Source: Mermis nigrescens (lineage: Eukaryota; Nematoda; Enoplea; Mermithida; Mermithidae). From it: a stretch of DNA of 64,000 bases. Positions 1-10,773 of this stretch are shown here, piece after piece. The DNA lies in NCBI GenBank assembly GCA_036768485.1, contig JAVLUZ010000547.1:696501-760500 (forward strand), in the 5' to 3' direction. The first letter of the stretch is position 1; each line of letters opens with the position of its first letter. Under the pieces are notes generated by a model that ran no database searches, was not told where the DNA came from, and saw only the letters and a list, made by a program, of their open reading frames with translations. A program made the position numbers and the translations under genes.

Positions 1-639
1 AATTTATTGATTTTCGCGCAATTTTTTGCGTAATTTTCAATTCCTCTAGCGAAATTTCGCTTGGCCATGTGCATTGAGCTCCCTCGTCCAATCGAAGAAA
101 AAGTTCCATAATTCAGTATCTAACATTTATTCATACGAAAATTATGATTAAAGGATGGCTAAACGCATTACAAATTGACTTTCGTACGTATAACCAAATA
201 GATCTAAAATACAAATGTTTATTATAGAGTATCATACAAAAAATGGCAACTTCTCCAAGGAGCCTGGCGTAAGGAAAGCTTAACGCATGCTTAAGTGCAA
301 TTCATATCTCATGCTTATCATAAAATGTCGAAAATAATACATCAAGCAGGAAAATTTATGTTTGAATTTCTTATTACAATCATTTACAATAACGAAAAAT
401 TTCAAAATTGCAACCGCTTTTAGCATAAAACTGTTATATTACAAAAATTGGCTGTCTTGGTCGCAGTCGAATAAAAAAAATTGACAAAAGTTTGTCACAG
501 CATGATTAAAAAATTGAGAAAGGAAGCTGACAAAGCAAGTTATTGACATTTCTTGTTCATTAAGTACATATATTTTTATCGTGAAAAACAAAAGCGCAAT
601 ATTACTGAAGCATTATGTAAAAAACTAAGGGCATCTTAC
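1..639. other. AT-rich intronic sequence
   Basis: It lies downstream of the last recognised M13 exon on the minus strand. I see no exon with both splice sites and M13 character, no long repeat and no ORF. It is probably an intron of the same gene. Confidence 0.4.
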
Positions 640-736
640 TTCATCCCTTGTTGCCCTGATAAAATACGATTTTATGTACATTAAACTCGTTGTCCATGGA
701 AAAAATTTCTTCACGTCGCTGACACAATTTTTCCAT
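640..736 (-). CDS. M13 peptidase exon with WKNC segment
   Basis: Acceptor GATTACTTCAG, donor TGAA|GTAAGA. It encodes WKNCVSDVKKFFPWTTSLMY followed by IKSYFIRATRDE. In M13 proteins the W..C motif is followed by a helix ending ALYV.. at this place. No confident further exon was found between 1 and 639. Confidence 0.75.
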
Positions 737-3700
737 CTGAAGTAATCGACTGACATAAATTTCCAAAAATATATACGAAATATACGTTGTTTTAGCAAAC
801 ACCTGAAATTAGCTTACTGGTTTGCTTCACTATCCTTGGTCACATAATGCAAATAATCTTCTAGGACAGTAAACAATTGAATGTTAGCCAATGTTCTGAA
901 AAATAATCAAAAACTTATCGCCCGGAATAAGGCGATGAGAGTAGACAAAATTTTACCCCGGATCCACGTTCATTATCATATGATTAAGTACTCGTAAATA
1001 ACCAAACGAATCTTCAATGTAAAAATTTTTTACGTCTCTATTTATAGGCCAAACGTTGCGGAATATATTTTCCATCAAGTCTAACCATTTAATCTATGAG
1101 CAAAAGATATTATAAACGGAAATAATTTAATTTTAAAATACGTTTTGCCTCTTACATTGGGGAATTCAGCTTGAAGGTCCTTGAGCGACATTAAATTTGT
1201 AAAAGGTGCAGAAGCGTCCAAGAAATCCGATTCTGTGTGCTGGAAAATCACAACACTCGTATTTCTGCAAGTTTATCAGAAGACATTAAATAATATGAAG
1301 TCATCGATATGAAAAGAATATGAAGAAAAAGGAAGAAAAGGAAGACTTTAAAAAATAAAACCAAATCTGAAAAAAGGTAAATATGATTGAAGCGTTATCG
1401 AAAACGTTGGGGCGACTATAAAAAACGAAGTTAGGCTAGGCCCTGATACAATCCAATTAATAAACGATGCTGTTCGCTGGAAGATTCGCAAAAAATGCAG
1501 AATTTGTTTAAAAATAAAAAAACATTAAGAATCGTTTGCAATTTCCTTTTTTGTACATAAATCATTCAATCCGATTTTAACCGTTAATGGATTTTTTAGG
1601 TTTATATGAATAAAGGCTGTTTTAAATCTGAATAAATAAAAATAAATAAAATATAATGTAATATAATAAAACTTCTTCATTTTTCATTATCTCTGTGGAG
1701 AAAAGGCACTTATGCGCGACCATGTACATACGTTATTGAGTTTAGATTCAAAGCTTGTAATATCGTGCAGCTGATGTTTCGTGTCTTCTGACCATGTTCC
1801 TTAAAACGAAAAGCGGGCATCACCTTATTGAATAAGAAAAACCATTAACACTAGCAATCAAAAAACGGAACTCTACATACTTTTGCAGCTTACTTCATCT
1901 GCTGAAAATTTTTTTTGAAATTCCGGTGCTTACGTTGACGTTTTTCACGAACGAACATTTTTATCTCACTGTTCGAAAATTGATCCTTCAAAGCGCTTTA
2001 TCCTATGTTTCTAACCAATCCTTACTATGTCAAGTCTTTTGCGACTTTAAATCTTGAAATGTATCTGCATGTCAATGATTCACTTTGCGTAAGTAACTAC
2101 TTTAAAACAGAAAAAATAAAAATAAAACCTGTATTTATATGCATTTTAGTAAAATATGCATTTAAAATCATTCTGCCAATAAACGAAAAGCAGCATTTTT
2201 TGCTACTTGTGAAATATTTCGAAATCACAATGCAGTGCCTAGATGTTCGTATAAAATTCCATGACATGTTTATTTTCAAAAATTCAGAATATGCAAATAA
2301 ATGCTTAATGCACACTCACCAAATAAATCAACGATGACTTCAAATAAGGTAGAATAAGAATTGTGATATGTATCCGGATGTTCTCTGTTCGCATATTTGT
2401 ATAGCCGCGTGAAACGATAACTAGAGGGCGTTGATAGCTAATGTGCAATAGATTTATGAGAAATGCCATACGTGTTCATAATCAAATTATGACTATATTT
2501 GATTAATAAGTGGGTATGAGGTGCAAGGTCAATGAAAAGGCTTACTTTCTACTTGTAAAATCAATTAACCGGATATATGGGGTACTTTTACACCCCAAAG
2601 AACTAAATTAGTGTTAAAAAAGTTTTATATGATTTTAATCCACAGTTACAATGAAAATAATCAATTTATAATTAATATTCATTGCATTAGCGTTTTTCGC
2701 AGAACAGCTTCAAAGCACAATGAACTCTAGGAAATTTCGCTAAAGGGTGAGATTAAACATTAATTCATGCGAGAAGTCTCGTAAAACAAAATGAACCGCA
2801 ACGGTTGCCAGAAGGAATAAAATAAAATTTTGACTGTAGTGACCTTCAGCACAGATAGCCTGGTAAAGTGGGGGAGCATCAGCGAATCAACTCAGTTGAG
2901 ACAAGAGAAGGAAGAAGAAAACAAGAAAAACGAGGACAAGCTTTATTAAGCTATTTTTGGCATTGTTGAGCATATAAATGGCTTGTTTAAGCCAGCTTTG
3001 CATTTCAATAACAATAGTGCGCAACACGGCTGGTCTGTGAGTCAAACTAGCTTAAAAAGTGAGTGAAAACTCTTTCGAACTAAAACGACATTTGAAAATG
3101 GTATAAATGTTAAAAGAAAGTCAAAACTACTTATTCACCACAGATTAGATTTTTATCCGTCGTCTCTGGTGTTCACTTTGTTTCATTCCCCAAAAAACTT
3201 CCTTTTTGTAGGATCCATACTCATCAAATTCTCAAAGTGAATGTCCCCTCCATTTTAATTTCATCATTTCAACTCAATCTTTTACCGCAGATAGAAGATA
3301 AATGAAGTTAGCTATAGAAGGAAGTACGTGATGGTGGCTACGACAACGCGTTGATTCATTAATACGAGTATATTGATAGGCAAACTTGTGGGCGTCGTGC
3401 AGGATATAATTAATTTTTTAGCCTGCTTACATCGTCAATTATTTTCTAAAAATGTGCCGGGGAATGGAATAGATTAAAGAATACCTTACTTCTATTACTT
3501 TCTGTTCGAGGGAGGGCGAAAAACACAACTGAACGCTACTTAGGTATTTATTGCGGTTTGCGGCAAAATCATGTAAATCCAGTTCGTTACTAAAAATTGC
3601 GCAGATCAGACTGATCGCACTTATTTAGTAAATTTACGGACACACCTCACAGTGTAAGATTGAGTCCCAGGATTACAAAATAGAAAAATAATTTTAAAAA

Positions 3701-6700
3701 ATGGCTGACTGCTCATTAGTAGGTCGGCCTTGAATATGTAGATATCTTCTTCATTATTAACCCATTATTAATACGGATGATTCAAAAATGGCATAATAAA
3801 CGTTTTTGCTTGTTACAAAACAGTAAATTCTGCGAATCAAACAAATCGGAGAATTTGTAAAGCAAACTAAGATATTGAGCAATTTATAAAAATAAAACGA
3901 ACACTAACTGATTTTCTTAATAGCAAACCGCTTTTTACGAAACTTACCGAGATCACATTTCGGGTTACGTTCCAAGGATCACTTTTCACGTCTACCCTGA
4001 TTAAGCAAGATTTTCCATACAGTCGGTAGATCTGACCTTCAATGATTTCCCATGTGACACCTTTTCGTTGCGTCCAGTTTGATCTTAATGCTGGACAACC
4101 TCCCAGGAAGTTTACCATCTTATGAATTGTTTCCATATTTTTACCCAAAAGATGTACGGCATCCATGCATGCTGCGTAAAAGCTGTTCACAGAAATTTCC
4201 GATTTTGAATCTCCTAACGCAACGCCCGTGGAGACAAGATCTATTATAATAAAATTTATCAACGAGCTATAAAAAACGATAAAACAAAATCTCACAGCAC
4301 AAGTAAAGATATAACCAATACGCAAGCGAAACTCGATATAATGATTACCTATATATAATGCCACGAAATTTTTACCTGTATCCGAATTGATTTTGAGCAC
4401 TTCGTAGTCATTTAATTTAAAATATTTCGTGGCACTTAAACTTGAAATTATACAGTTTCCAGTTTTATCACTTTCTTAAAAACAATGGTGGCCAAGATTT
4501 AAGTTAAATTTACGTGGACTTACATATTCAAAAAGGCTTAAAACCACTTTGGACTTCGTCAAGTTCACTTTCTGTCTAATTCCTTACTTCACTGATAAGA
4601 CTAGTTACTTCATCGAAAATGTCATTTCTTAGTTATGAAGCATTCTCCACATTTGTAATGAATTATCGAACGAGACGGACATGAATTGAACTAGGATACC
4701 CTTTATATTTTCGTCAATCTGCTCCATTAGATCAACAGAAAGTTGATTAGGCGAAAAGTCAAAGGAATCCCTGCGGCAGGCGTAACTAAATAGGTCTTGG
4801 CAATGGTCTATTGAAACATTCAGTCTTTCTTCCATTTGAAAAGCTATAAAACGATCAAGTGATTAGCATTATAAAGTCAAAAAAAGTTCGGGTTATGTGA
4901 TTAATGTCAAAATCAAAGTAGAAGAAAGATAGAGCTGATAGTAGGAAAGTTATCTGAAAATTTATAGGCTCCGATCTTGAATCTCAGATTATGTAGTCAT
5001 AAATAATTTTAACTATAATCTAAGTGCTATTGTAACGCAAAATGCAATACACTTTCACAGATAAAGAAATAAAATAGCAGACAAAAGGCAACGAGAATAA
5101 GAATAAGAATAAAACGATAAATAAGAAGCAGGATAAGTAGACAAACTTAAAAAGATATATAATCTAGTTCATGACAGTAATATGAACAGAGCGAAACACG
5201 GATCCGTCATACTGAAGCACTATTGCATATGAAACTTTTTAAGGTGAAATTTGTAGTTCTGAAATTATGGAACATGCGTTTTGAAACACTTAACCTTCCG
5301 GACAAAAATGCTTCAGTGTTAACTTCACATCCCCTGTAACCAACTCTAAATAATTATATAAATAATATATAATCAACTGAAAAAACGTGGTTAAGTGCAA
5401 TGTGCGATGAATAATAGAACCAAAATAAGAATATTAGAATAAAATAAAAAAATTTATATAAAATTTATGTAATTTCTTTATAGTACATCTCCTAATATTC
5501 TATAATCCCATAATTGTGTTATTTAAATATTTTCTGCGTTTTAATTTATAATAAATGTAACAAATCACACAATGTTTCAATTAATAAATTGAGTACATGA
5601 ATAATAAAGATTTTTACCAAGAGCGTGACAATCTGTGCTTTCGCTGCATTGTTTGTTTTCATTAACTTTTGGTATCTCTCGTAACGAATATGCTGAAATG
5701 AGACATCCGTACGTTAAATAGAAAAAATGCAAATATGCTTAGAGAATCGGCATTTTTCTCTAATGCATAAATCATTCACATTCTGCTCCAAGTAAAAAGC
5801 TTCTATTGGATGAATACCATCTAAAGAATAACGAAGAAAGCACAACTTTTTCCGAAAAGCTAAACTTATGTAGCGTTGTTAAACGTTAACGTTATTTAAA
5901 TATTGTTAATTTTTAAAACGTATTTTTCAGTATAACGGTATTGGTGTAGTATGTCTCCACCTTTTCACAAATGCATCCACCTAGGTGTAGCATGTCTCCA
6001 CCTCACCTAAATTAATTTTTTTATGGATAGGAAGACATCCAGATTCCTTGGTGTGTCGCCATATCGATAAATTTTTTTGTGTTTTTTTGTTTTTTTTTGT
6101 TTTTTTCTGTTTTTTTTACAGAACTGGCCGGATTACAACTACAACCACCAAACAGTGAACCACCAACAAAATTTCATAGATCCCATTACAGGTGCGCACA
6201 CCCAAAGCATTGACGCTATCTGGGGTCATGTAAAAACCGAAATTGTTAGAAAAATGCGAGGCACGTCGCTTACTTTGCTTCCAGGGCATGTAGCACAATA
6301 TTGGTTAAAGAAGCAGCATATCCAGACGCCTTTCAACGACATCATCGCCAAAATGGCGAGACAGTTTCCACTTATTTAGTTCTTTTTCTTGAACTTATCT
6401 TGTAATAATTAACGATAAAATTTTTTTCAGTGATACAAACAAAAAATAACAAAAAAACGAAAAAAAAAACAAAAAACAACAACAAAAACAAAAAACACAA
6501 AAAAAAACAAAAAAATTATCGAGATGGCGACACACCAAGGAAGCTGGATGTCTTCCTATCCATAAAAAAATTAATTTAGGTGAGGTGGAGACATGCTACA
6601 CCTAGGTGGATGCATTTTTGGAAAGGTGGAGACATACTACACCAATACCCAGTATAACTCCTTCATAAATTTTTGTATTATTTACACATCCTGTTAGAAA

Positions 6701-8072
6701 ATTTTGTGCTAAAGCTAAAAATGCAGTTTTAAATTCACTGGCATTAATATTAAGGTCGAAAACGAAATTAACGTTATTTCTAATTTTTCGCTCCGACGGG
6801 AAAAATTAGAACATTCTTTCACTGTGAAAATTATTCCACCAAGGTTTCAGGAAGAGTGCTTCATTATCCATCAGCTAACATTATTATAACGATTAACGTT
6901 CCTAGACTAATGTCGTACCTTGAAATCCATTTGTAGTCAATCCCCAAGCCAACAATACAGCGCATATTATTAACAAACTGATAAGCAAGGCTGTCGACAT
7001 GGAGCACAGGCACAGATATCGATTGCATCTGAAACATCGAGGAGTAAAACTTGATGTGAACGCTCGGATTAAGTCTCGCAACACCACATGGGTGTGGGGC
7101 TTTAGGAGTCTTGACCCCTGAGAAGCTGAGAGACCCCTTAAGATCGATAGACCCCCAGAATTGAATTTTTAGTGCTATTTTTGGTGATTTAACCCCATCG
7201 GACCCTCCCAGAATTCGATTGCTGCCTATGTATGCTCAGCACTAAATTTTGCTGATTTCATATTAAGCTCATGTTAAGTACCTGCCTACAGTTAATCAGT
7301 TCACAAGGTAATAGTGAAAGATGCTGCATAAAAAATAAATCATTAGCAGAACAAATAAAGACACCGATGATATTTAATTCTGAGTGAAATCGTTATGGAA
7401 AACTCAGAGAGATAAGAAGCCATAGAAATTCAGTTTTTCTCTGGTAGGCATACATTTTCTAGCTTTTTTTAAAGTCAAAACCACATTCAAACAACAGCAC
7501 ATATGTTGCCTTTAAAAAGGCAATTATAAGTTTAGCTGACGAAATAACTAAATAAAATAAGCTGAACTAAGATTCGTCAAAAGAAAGAATGAAAATGCAA
7601 TTAAATTGGCATGTAATGCATATATATGAAAGAAAGGATGCGATAAGGCGTCATTTCACCATTGGTCTATTACGTGAAAACTTCTTGCCATATCTGGTCA
7701 AGCATTTCTGTCGAATTAACGGCATGTGACTTTTTCTACGTGAATTTGCTACGATTCGAAAAAGATACATTTAATGATTTGAACGCGAGATTTTGCGAGA
7801 AAGGCGAGATCCATTAGCAGAAAAATTTTAAAGTATTTGGTGAATGTAACAAAGAAAATGTATATTCTCTATAACCCTTTTCGTAAGCAGCCAAATTTCG
7901 AGCTTTTAGAGACGTCCAAGATCGTTGCGTTAGAAGGCATAGCGGGCATGGGTCTCTTTGAGCATACGAAACTTGACTGACGGCGCATATAACTTAGCAT
8001 CGACGTATCAAATTCATCTGGAGTCGAATCACCGTGATCGTAGCTCCATTGGTTAAAATATGCTCGTTGCAT
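640..8072 (-). CDS. M13 (neprilysin-like) metallopeptidase, N-terminal half, multi-exon, continues past base 1
   Basis: Type II membrane zinc peptidase of family M13, which cleaves peptides outside the cell. Exons read on the minus strand: 8072-7876, 7028-6919, 4843-4700, 4240-3948, probably 3589-3490, then 1239-1156, 1093-957, 895-818 and 736-640. Seen: a short cytoplasmic part, one transmembrane helix, the paired-cysteine segment DHCQDLFSYAC, the FYAACMDA and LGGCP segments, IKWLDLMENIF, and WKNC..LMYIKSYF, all in the order expected of the M13 N-terminal domain. Nearly every junction keeps frame, with good GTAAGN donors. Exon 4 ends in phase 0 while 3589-3490 needs two leading bases, so a small exon is probably missed. 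The catalytic HExxH part would lie beyond base 1. Family members often have GG-W and GGWP where this protein has RRD and GGCP, so it is a diverged member. Membership is well supported; activity cannot be judged here. Confidence 0.8.
818..895 (-). CDS. M13 peptidase exon
   Basis: Acceptor TTATTTTTCAG, donor AACCA|GTAAGC. It encodes TLANIQLFTVLEDYLHYVTK, the helix that carries LxNYLxWR in relatives. Confidence 0.72.
957..1093 (-). CDS. M13 peptidase exon with IKWL segment
   Basis: Acceptor TTTGCTCATAG, donor CGGG|GTAAAA. It begins IKWLDLMENIFRNVWPINRD, close to the conserved (I/F)xWL motif, and continues to HMIMNVDP. It leaves in phase 2, which the next exon completes. Confidence 0.75.
1156..1239 (-). 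CDS. M13 peptidase exon
   Basis: 28 codons between acceptor GTGATTTTCCAG and donor CCAAT|GTAAGA. It contains FTNLMSLKDLQAEFPN, matching the M13 segment in which a TL..L pattern precedes the I.WL motif. Confidence 0.72.
1240..3489. other. Long AT-rich intron of the M13 gene
   Basis: No long ORF with coding character, and no terminal inverted repeat or tandem array noticed. The 110-residue open frame at 2005-2337 (+) has no recognisable domain and lies antisense in the intron. Confidence 0.4.
3490..3589 (-). CDS. Probable M13 peptidase exon
   Basis: Between acceptor CAATTTTTAG and donor AGAA|GTAAGG. One open frame encodes NELDLHDFAANRNKYLSSVQ followed by LEQKVIE. This suits the helical stretch between the V.D..N segment and the next recognised exon. 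The leaving phase fits that exon; the entering phase does not fit the 4240-3948 exon, so a further small exon would be needed. Confidence 0.45.
3948..4240 (-). CDS. M13 peptidase exon with FYAACMD and LGGCP segments
   Basis: Acceptor TTATAATAG, donor CTCG|GTAAGT. 97 codons include VNSFYAACMDAVHLLGKNME and MVNFLGGCPALRSNW, then a segment with VDVKSDPWNVTRNVIS. This follows the M13 order FYxxCM, then GGWP, then V.D..N. Reading through the donor adds an artefactual tail before the next stop. Confidence 0.82.
4700..4843 (-). CDS. M13 peptidase exon with DHC..YAC segment
   Basis: Acceptor GTTTTATAG, donor AAAGG|GTATCC. It encodes SIDHCQDLFSYACRRDSFDF and then a helical segment ending MEQIDENIKG. 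The two cysteines match the first conserved disulphide segment of M13 ectodomains (typically CDDFYQYACG). The usual Gly-Gly-Trp after the second Cys is absent. Confidence 0.78.
5937..6649 (+). mobile_element. Merlin-type DNA transposon, internally reduced
   Basis: Terminal inverted repeats of about 130 bp begin GGTATTGGTGTAGTATGTCT and end with its near-complement at 6649. Both ends are flanked by the same 9-bp direct repeat CAGTATAAC (5928-5936 and 6650-6658), the duplication length known for Merlin. The inside encodes the C-terminal part of an IS1595/ISXO2-like transposase. Mirror T/G-rich and A/C-rich tracts lie on either side of that coding part. It sits in an intron of the M13 gene. Confidence 0.88.
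6121..6380 (+). pseudogene. Merlin transposase C-terminal fragment
   Basis: About 86 residues, starting after a splice-acceptor-like TTTTTTACAG and reading NWPDYNYNHQTVNHQQNFID, then TGAHTQSIDAIWGHVKTEIV and an RKMRG motif. This is the end of the DDE transposase domain of the IS1016/Merlin family (VNHS..F.DP.TGAHT..IE..W). The first two catalytic acidic residues are missing, so the copy is not autonomous. The frame ends at a TAG near 6378. Confidence 0.85.
6919..7028 (-). CDS. M13 peptidase transmembrane exon
   Basis: Acceptor GATGTTTCAG and donor CAAG|GTACG. It encodes CNRYLCLCSMSTALLISLLI followed by more hydrophobic residues, a single signal anchor preceded by cysteines and basic residues. 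It enters at phase 2 and leaves at phase 1, matching both neighbours. Confidence 0.75.
7085..7234 (+). mobile_element. Short hAT-like MITE
   Basis: Starts CACATGGGTGTGGGG and ends CTATGTATG. It is flanked by a degraded 8-bp repeat (CGCAACAC, CTCAGCAC; 6 of 8 match) and is related to the outer element at 16816-17240. It lies just upstream of the M13 transmembrane exon, inside intron 1. Confidence 0.55.
7876..8072 (-). CDS. M13 peptidase exon 1 (cytoplasmic N-terminus)
   Basis: Start chosen at the ATG at 8072 (MQRAYFNQWSYDHG...). There is no good acceptor upstream of it. The donor is AAAGG|GTTATA after 7876; its phase (2 bases left over) fits the transmembrane exon. It codes about 65 residues, polar and Ser-rich. 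This is the least certain coding exon of the gene, because the donor is weak. Confidence 0.5.
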
Positions 8073-9898
8073 GTTTTTAGAAAATGAGTGTAAGAAAATA
8101 TGTATTAACTTGAAAAAGAGTAAATTGAAAAAACAACAGGTGCACGCACATGTGTAGATTCTTATAGAAGAGTAAATAAGTAATAAGTTCGGATAATATT
8201 CCAACCGATGGGCCAATATCAACGAGTTGGAAACGCACACAATTGGTGCTCAACCATTCGAGCCACACTCAAGCCGTTATTTTGCACTCCCTCACAACCC
8301 AAAGAAGACCCAATCGCAATATTTTTGCCTAGCCAATCAAGTTCTCGAGACCGAGTCGACTCGACACCTGTGTTAGAACATTTTTTGGACTCGGAGAAGC
8401 GATATTTAAGCCGAAAATCAACTAGAAAATGATTCAGCATTTGTGAAGTTTTTTATTTTTATAAGTATATTTTTGTATGAGGTTCCTCCTTTGTGCAAGT
8501 ACAAAGGCGGTAGCCAAGTCCCTGTATCTTTGTTATGTAGCTAATTTTAGTAGGTTACGAGGTATAATATGGTTCGGTTTAGAAACGCGTTTTGCCTACT
8601 AAAAATGCGCCTTCGACCTTTCTAGTGAATTCTAGCCAAATCATAGGCCTAGAATAAAGGATAGAAAAATTTATCAATAGAGCGCAAAGAGCCGTTAAGT
8701 TTTGACATTTTCACCATTCTCAAGTTAGATTTTAAGATTCGCCAAAAATTTTATCGTTCTTATCGTTGAAAAAGTTAAAACCTTATTTCGAGTCTTTAAA
8801 AAACGGAGAATTGTTTTACTGACGCCAAATGTTTGTCTTCATCGAGGTGTTCGGCCCAAGTTCATAGTATCAACAGACGGAAGTAACCTACATTAACACT
8901 AAATTGATGTCAAGTGCTGAAATATATTAAATGTGTAAAATATAAAAATAAAAATATTTAAAAAATATTTTGTTCAGTGGCAGATCTCGGGTTTTTTGGC
9001 AGGGAGGGTATCACAAGTTTTTTAACTATCAAAAAAGAGGTAACAAAAATTTGTTAATCATATGCCAAATTGTGTTACCCGCCGTTTTCTATCAGACGGA
9101 ATCGTCATATAGTGCAAAAATTGTTTTTCTACAAAGCGAAAATTTTTACTGTAAAAAGCCAGAGTAGGTTATTTAAATTTTGTTTTGTAAGACCTGTGTT
9201 GTAAAGCGGTGAAAAATTTAGGACAGTCTAAAGCATGACTAAATGACCTAAAGTTCCCGTAGCTCTATTCCACTTATCTTACGCTAGTGAAATACTATGC
9301 TCGTCATGGAAACTTTTAGGATTTTTTCTGAAAAATAGGAGAAAACTGATATATTGTATATTTTACATTATTTTATATTTCTATGCTTCATTTTAATTTT
9401 ATATTGCCACGGGAAGTGTTTTGTCTTTTGCGCTCAATTTAGGGCATTAGGCATTCTGTTAATGTTGCTCATCATTATAAGTCTTAGGAGTCTCTCAGAT
9501 CTCAATGTAAAGATAACAAAGGATCAAACGCACGGTAACAATAATTAATATTGCATTAACAAACAGAAACACGAAAAGATAAACATCGCGGCATACGTAC
9601 ATACATTTCCCGCTCCAAATATTATGACGAACAAATTATAAAAGAACATAATTTTATTCAACAAATTTCGGGTAAATACAAATGTGTATAATTGATCGAG
9701 TTGAAAATTGTTAATTAGTCGATAAACAATAGTTAAAATGGTCGTGTCCTTACGTCGTACAAACCATCGCGCGCAAATCTAGTTTAAGTAGACGTGACGT
9801 GGCAGAACGGCAAGCTTTGTCATATGGCTGCGCAAATTGATTACTTCAAAAATTATATTTGAAGAGCTTCGAATTAACTAAGCCCACTCGCAAAACAC
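8073..9898. other. Intergenic AT-rich region upstream of the M13 gene
   Basis: No gene recognised. Overlapping open frames on both strands at 8208-8440 match no family I know. Around 8978 a short stretch resembles the ends of the GGCGC-hairpin repeats. The promoter of the M13 gene should lie here, but no element could be assigned. Confidence 0.35.
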
Positions 9899-9901
9899 TA
9901 A

Positions 9902-10770
9902 GGGCCGTATCACAGAAGGTTAGGTAAGACTTGCCTTTTGGTAAATTAGCTACCCTTAGGTAGACTCTAGGTTAGGTTAGAGATTGCCATATCACAGAAG
10001 GTTGGGTAAGGTAAAGGTAAGGTAAAGCTTTGGTAAATAAAGACAAATTTACCGAATGATCTTACCCTTGCTAAGCGCAGAGGTAAAGGTCTGTTAACAT
10101 TCAATTAGTCTACGTTTTCAATGGATTTGATCGAATTTTTGGATGATGCAAGTGGAAACGAGAAAGATTTATTCTTTTCATGCACACCGGCTCATTAAAC
10201 GGACTGAACCGTTTGAAATTTACAATGACCAACAATTTTATATGCTATACAGATTTAGCAAGGTCAATGCCCATCGATTAATTACTCTGATTTCACCCTA
10301 TCTGAAACAAAGAAGCACACGTCGTCATTATTCTTTATCACCCAAAGTTCATGTAAGTATACGCACGTTGCATAAAATCAAGCTAGACAAAAGCAACATA
10401 ATTTAACAATTGATATTATTGGCTGGTCGAGGCAATGTGGCCTTCTGAATCACTGGAGTTCGAAAATATTGACATAAGAATTTGCCTTTTTTGAATGAAT
10501 ACAAATCATTTAATTTGTATTTTACAATAATTCAGAGAATGTCAGACGCTAAACTGAATGGATTTGCAATAAAAATGATAAATTTTCTCGCCTACCTAAC
10601 GTTTACCCTTAGGTACTTACCTTGCCATCACCCAACCGTCTGTGATACCAGAGCTTGGCAAACCATAGGTAACTTACCAAGGCTGGTAAACCTTTGGTAG
10701 CTACCTAGACATTACCCAACCTTTACCTTTGCCATACATTTACCTTACCCAACGTTCTGTGATTCGGCCC
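9902..10770 (+). mobile_element. PIF/Harbinger element, internally deleted
   Basis: Inverted ends GGGCCGTATCACAGAAGGTT and its near-complement at 10770, flanked by a TAA duplication (9899-9901 and 10771-10773), the trinucleotide target used by PIF/Harbinger elements. Subterminal regions on both sides repeat GGTAAGGTAAAG-like words. The inside carries one transposase exon only. Confidence 0.85.
10143..10352 (+). pseudogene. Harbinger transposase, first exon only
   Basis: It encodes RKIYSFHAHRLIKRTEPFEI, then a QQFYMLYRFSKVNAHRLITL segment and RRHYSLSP. This resembles the N-terminal region of Harbinger DDE transposases (F..YR..K..V..L...I.P.L, then LS). It runs into a perfect donor, CAT|GTAAGT, at 10353. 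The rest of the transposase is absent before the right terminal repeat, so the copy cannot be autonomous. Confidence 0.7.
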
Positions 10771-10773
10771 TAA

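Noticed and set aside
7600..7860. Mariner-like fragment (a TACDFFY-like string on the plus strand)
   Set aside because: One short resemblance to the LTPCDFFLW motif, with no supporting flanking residues or inverted ends.
8208..8440. Overlapping open frames on both strands as a transposase
   Set aside because: No catalytic motif or terminal repeats could be found; composition alone is not enough.
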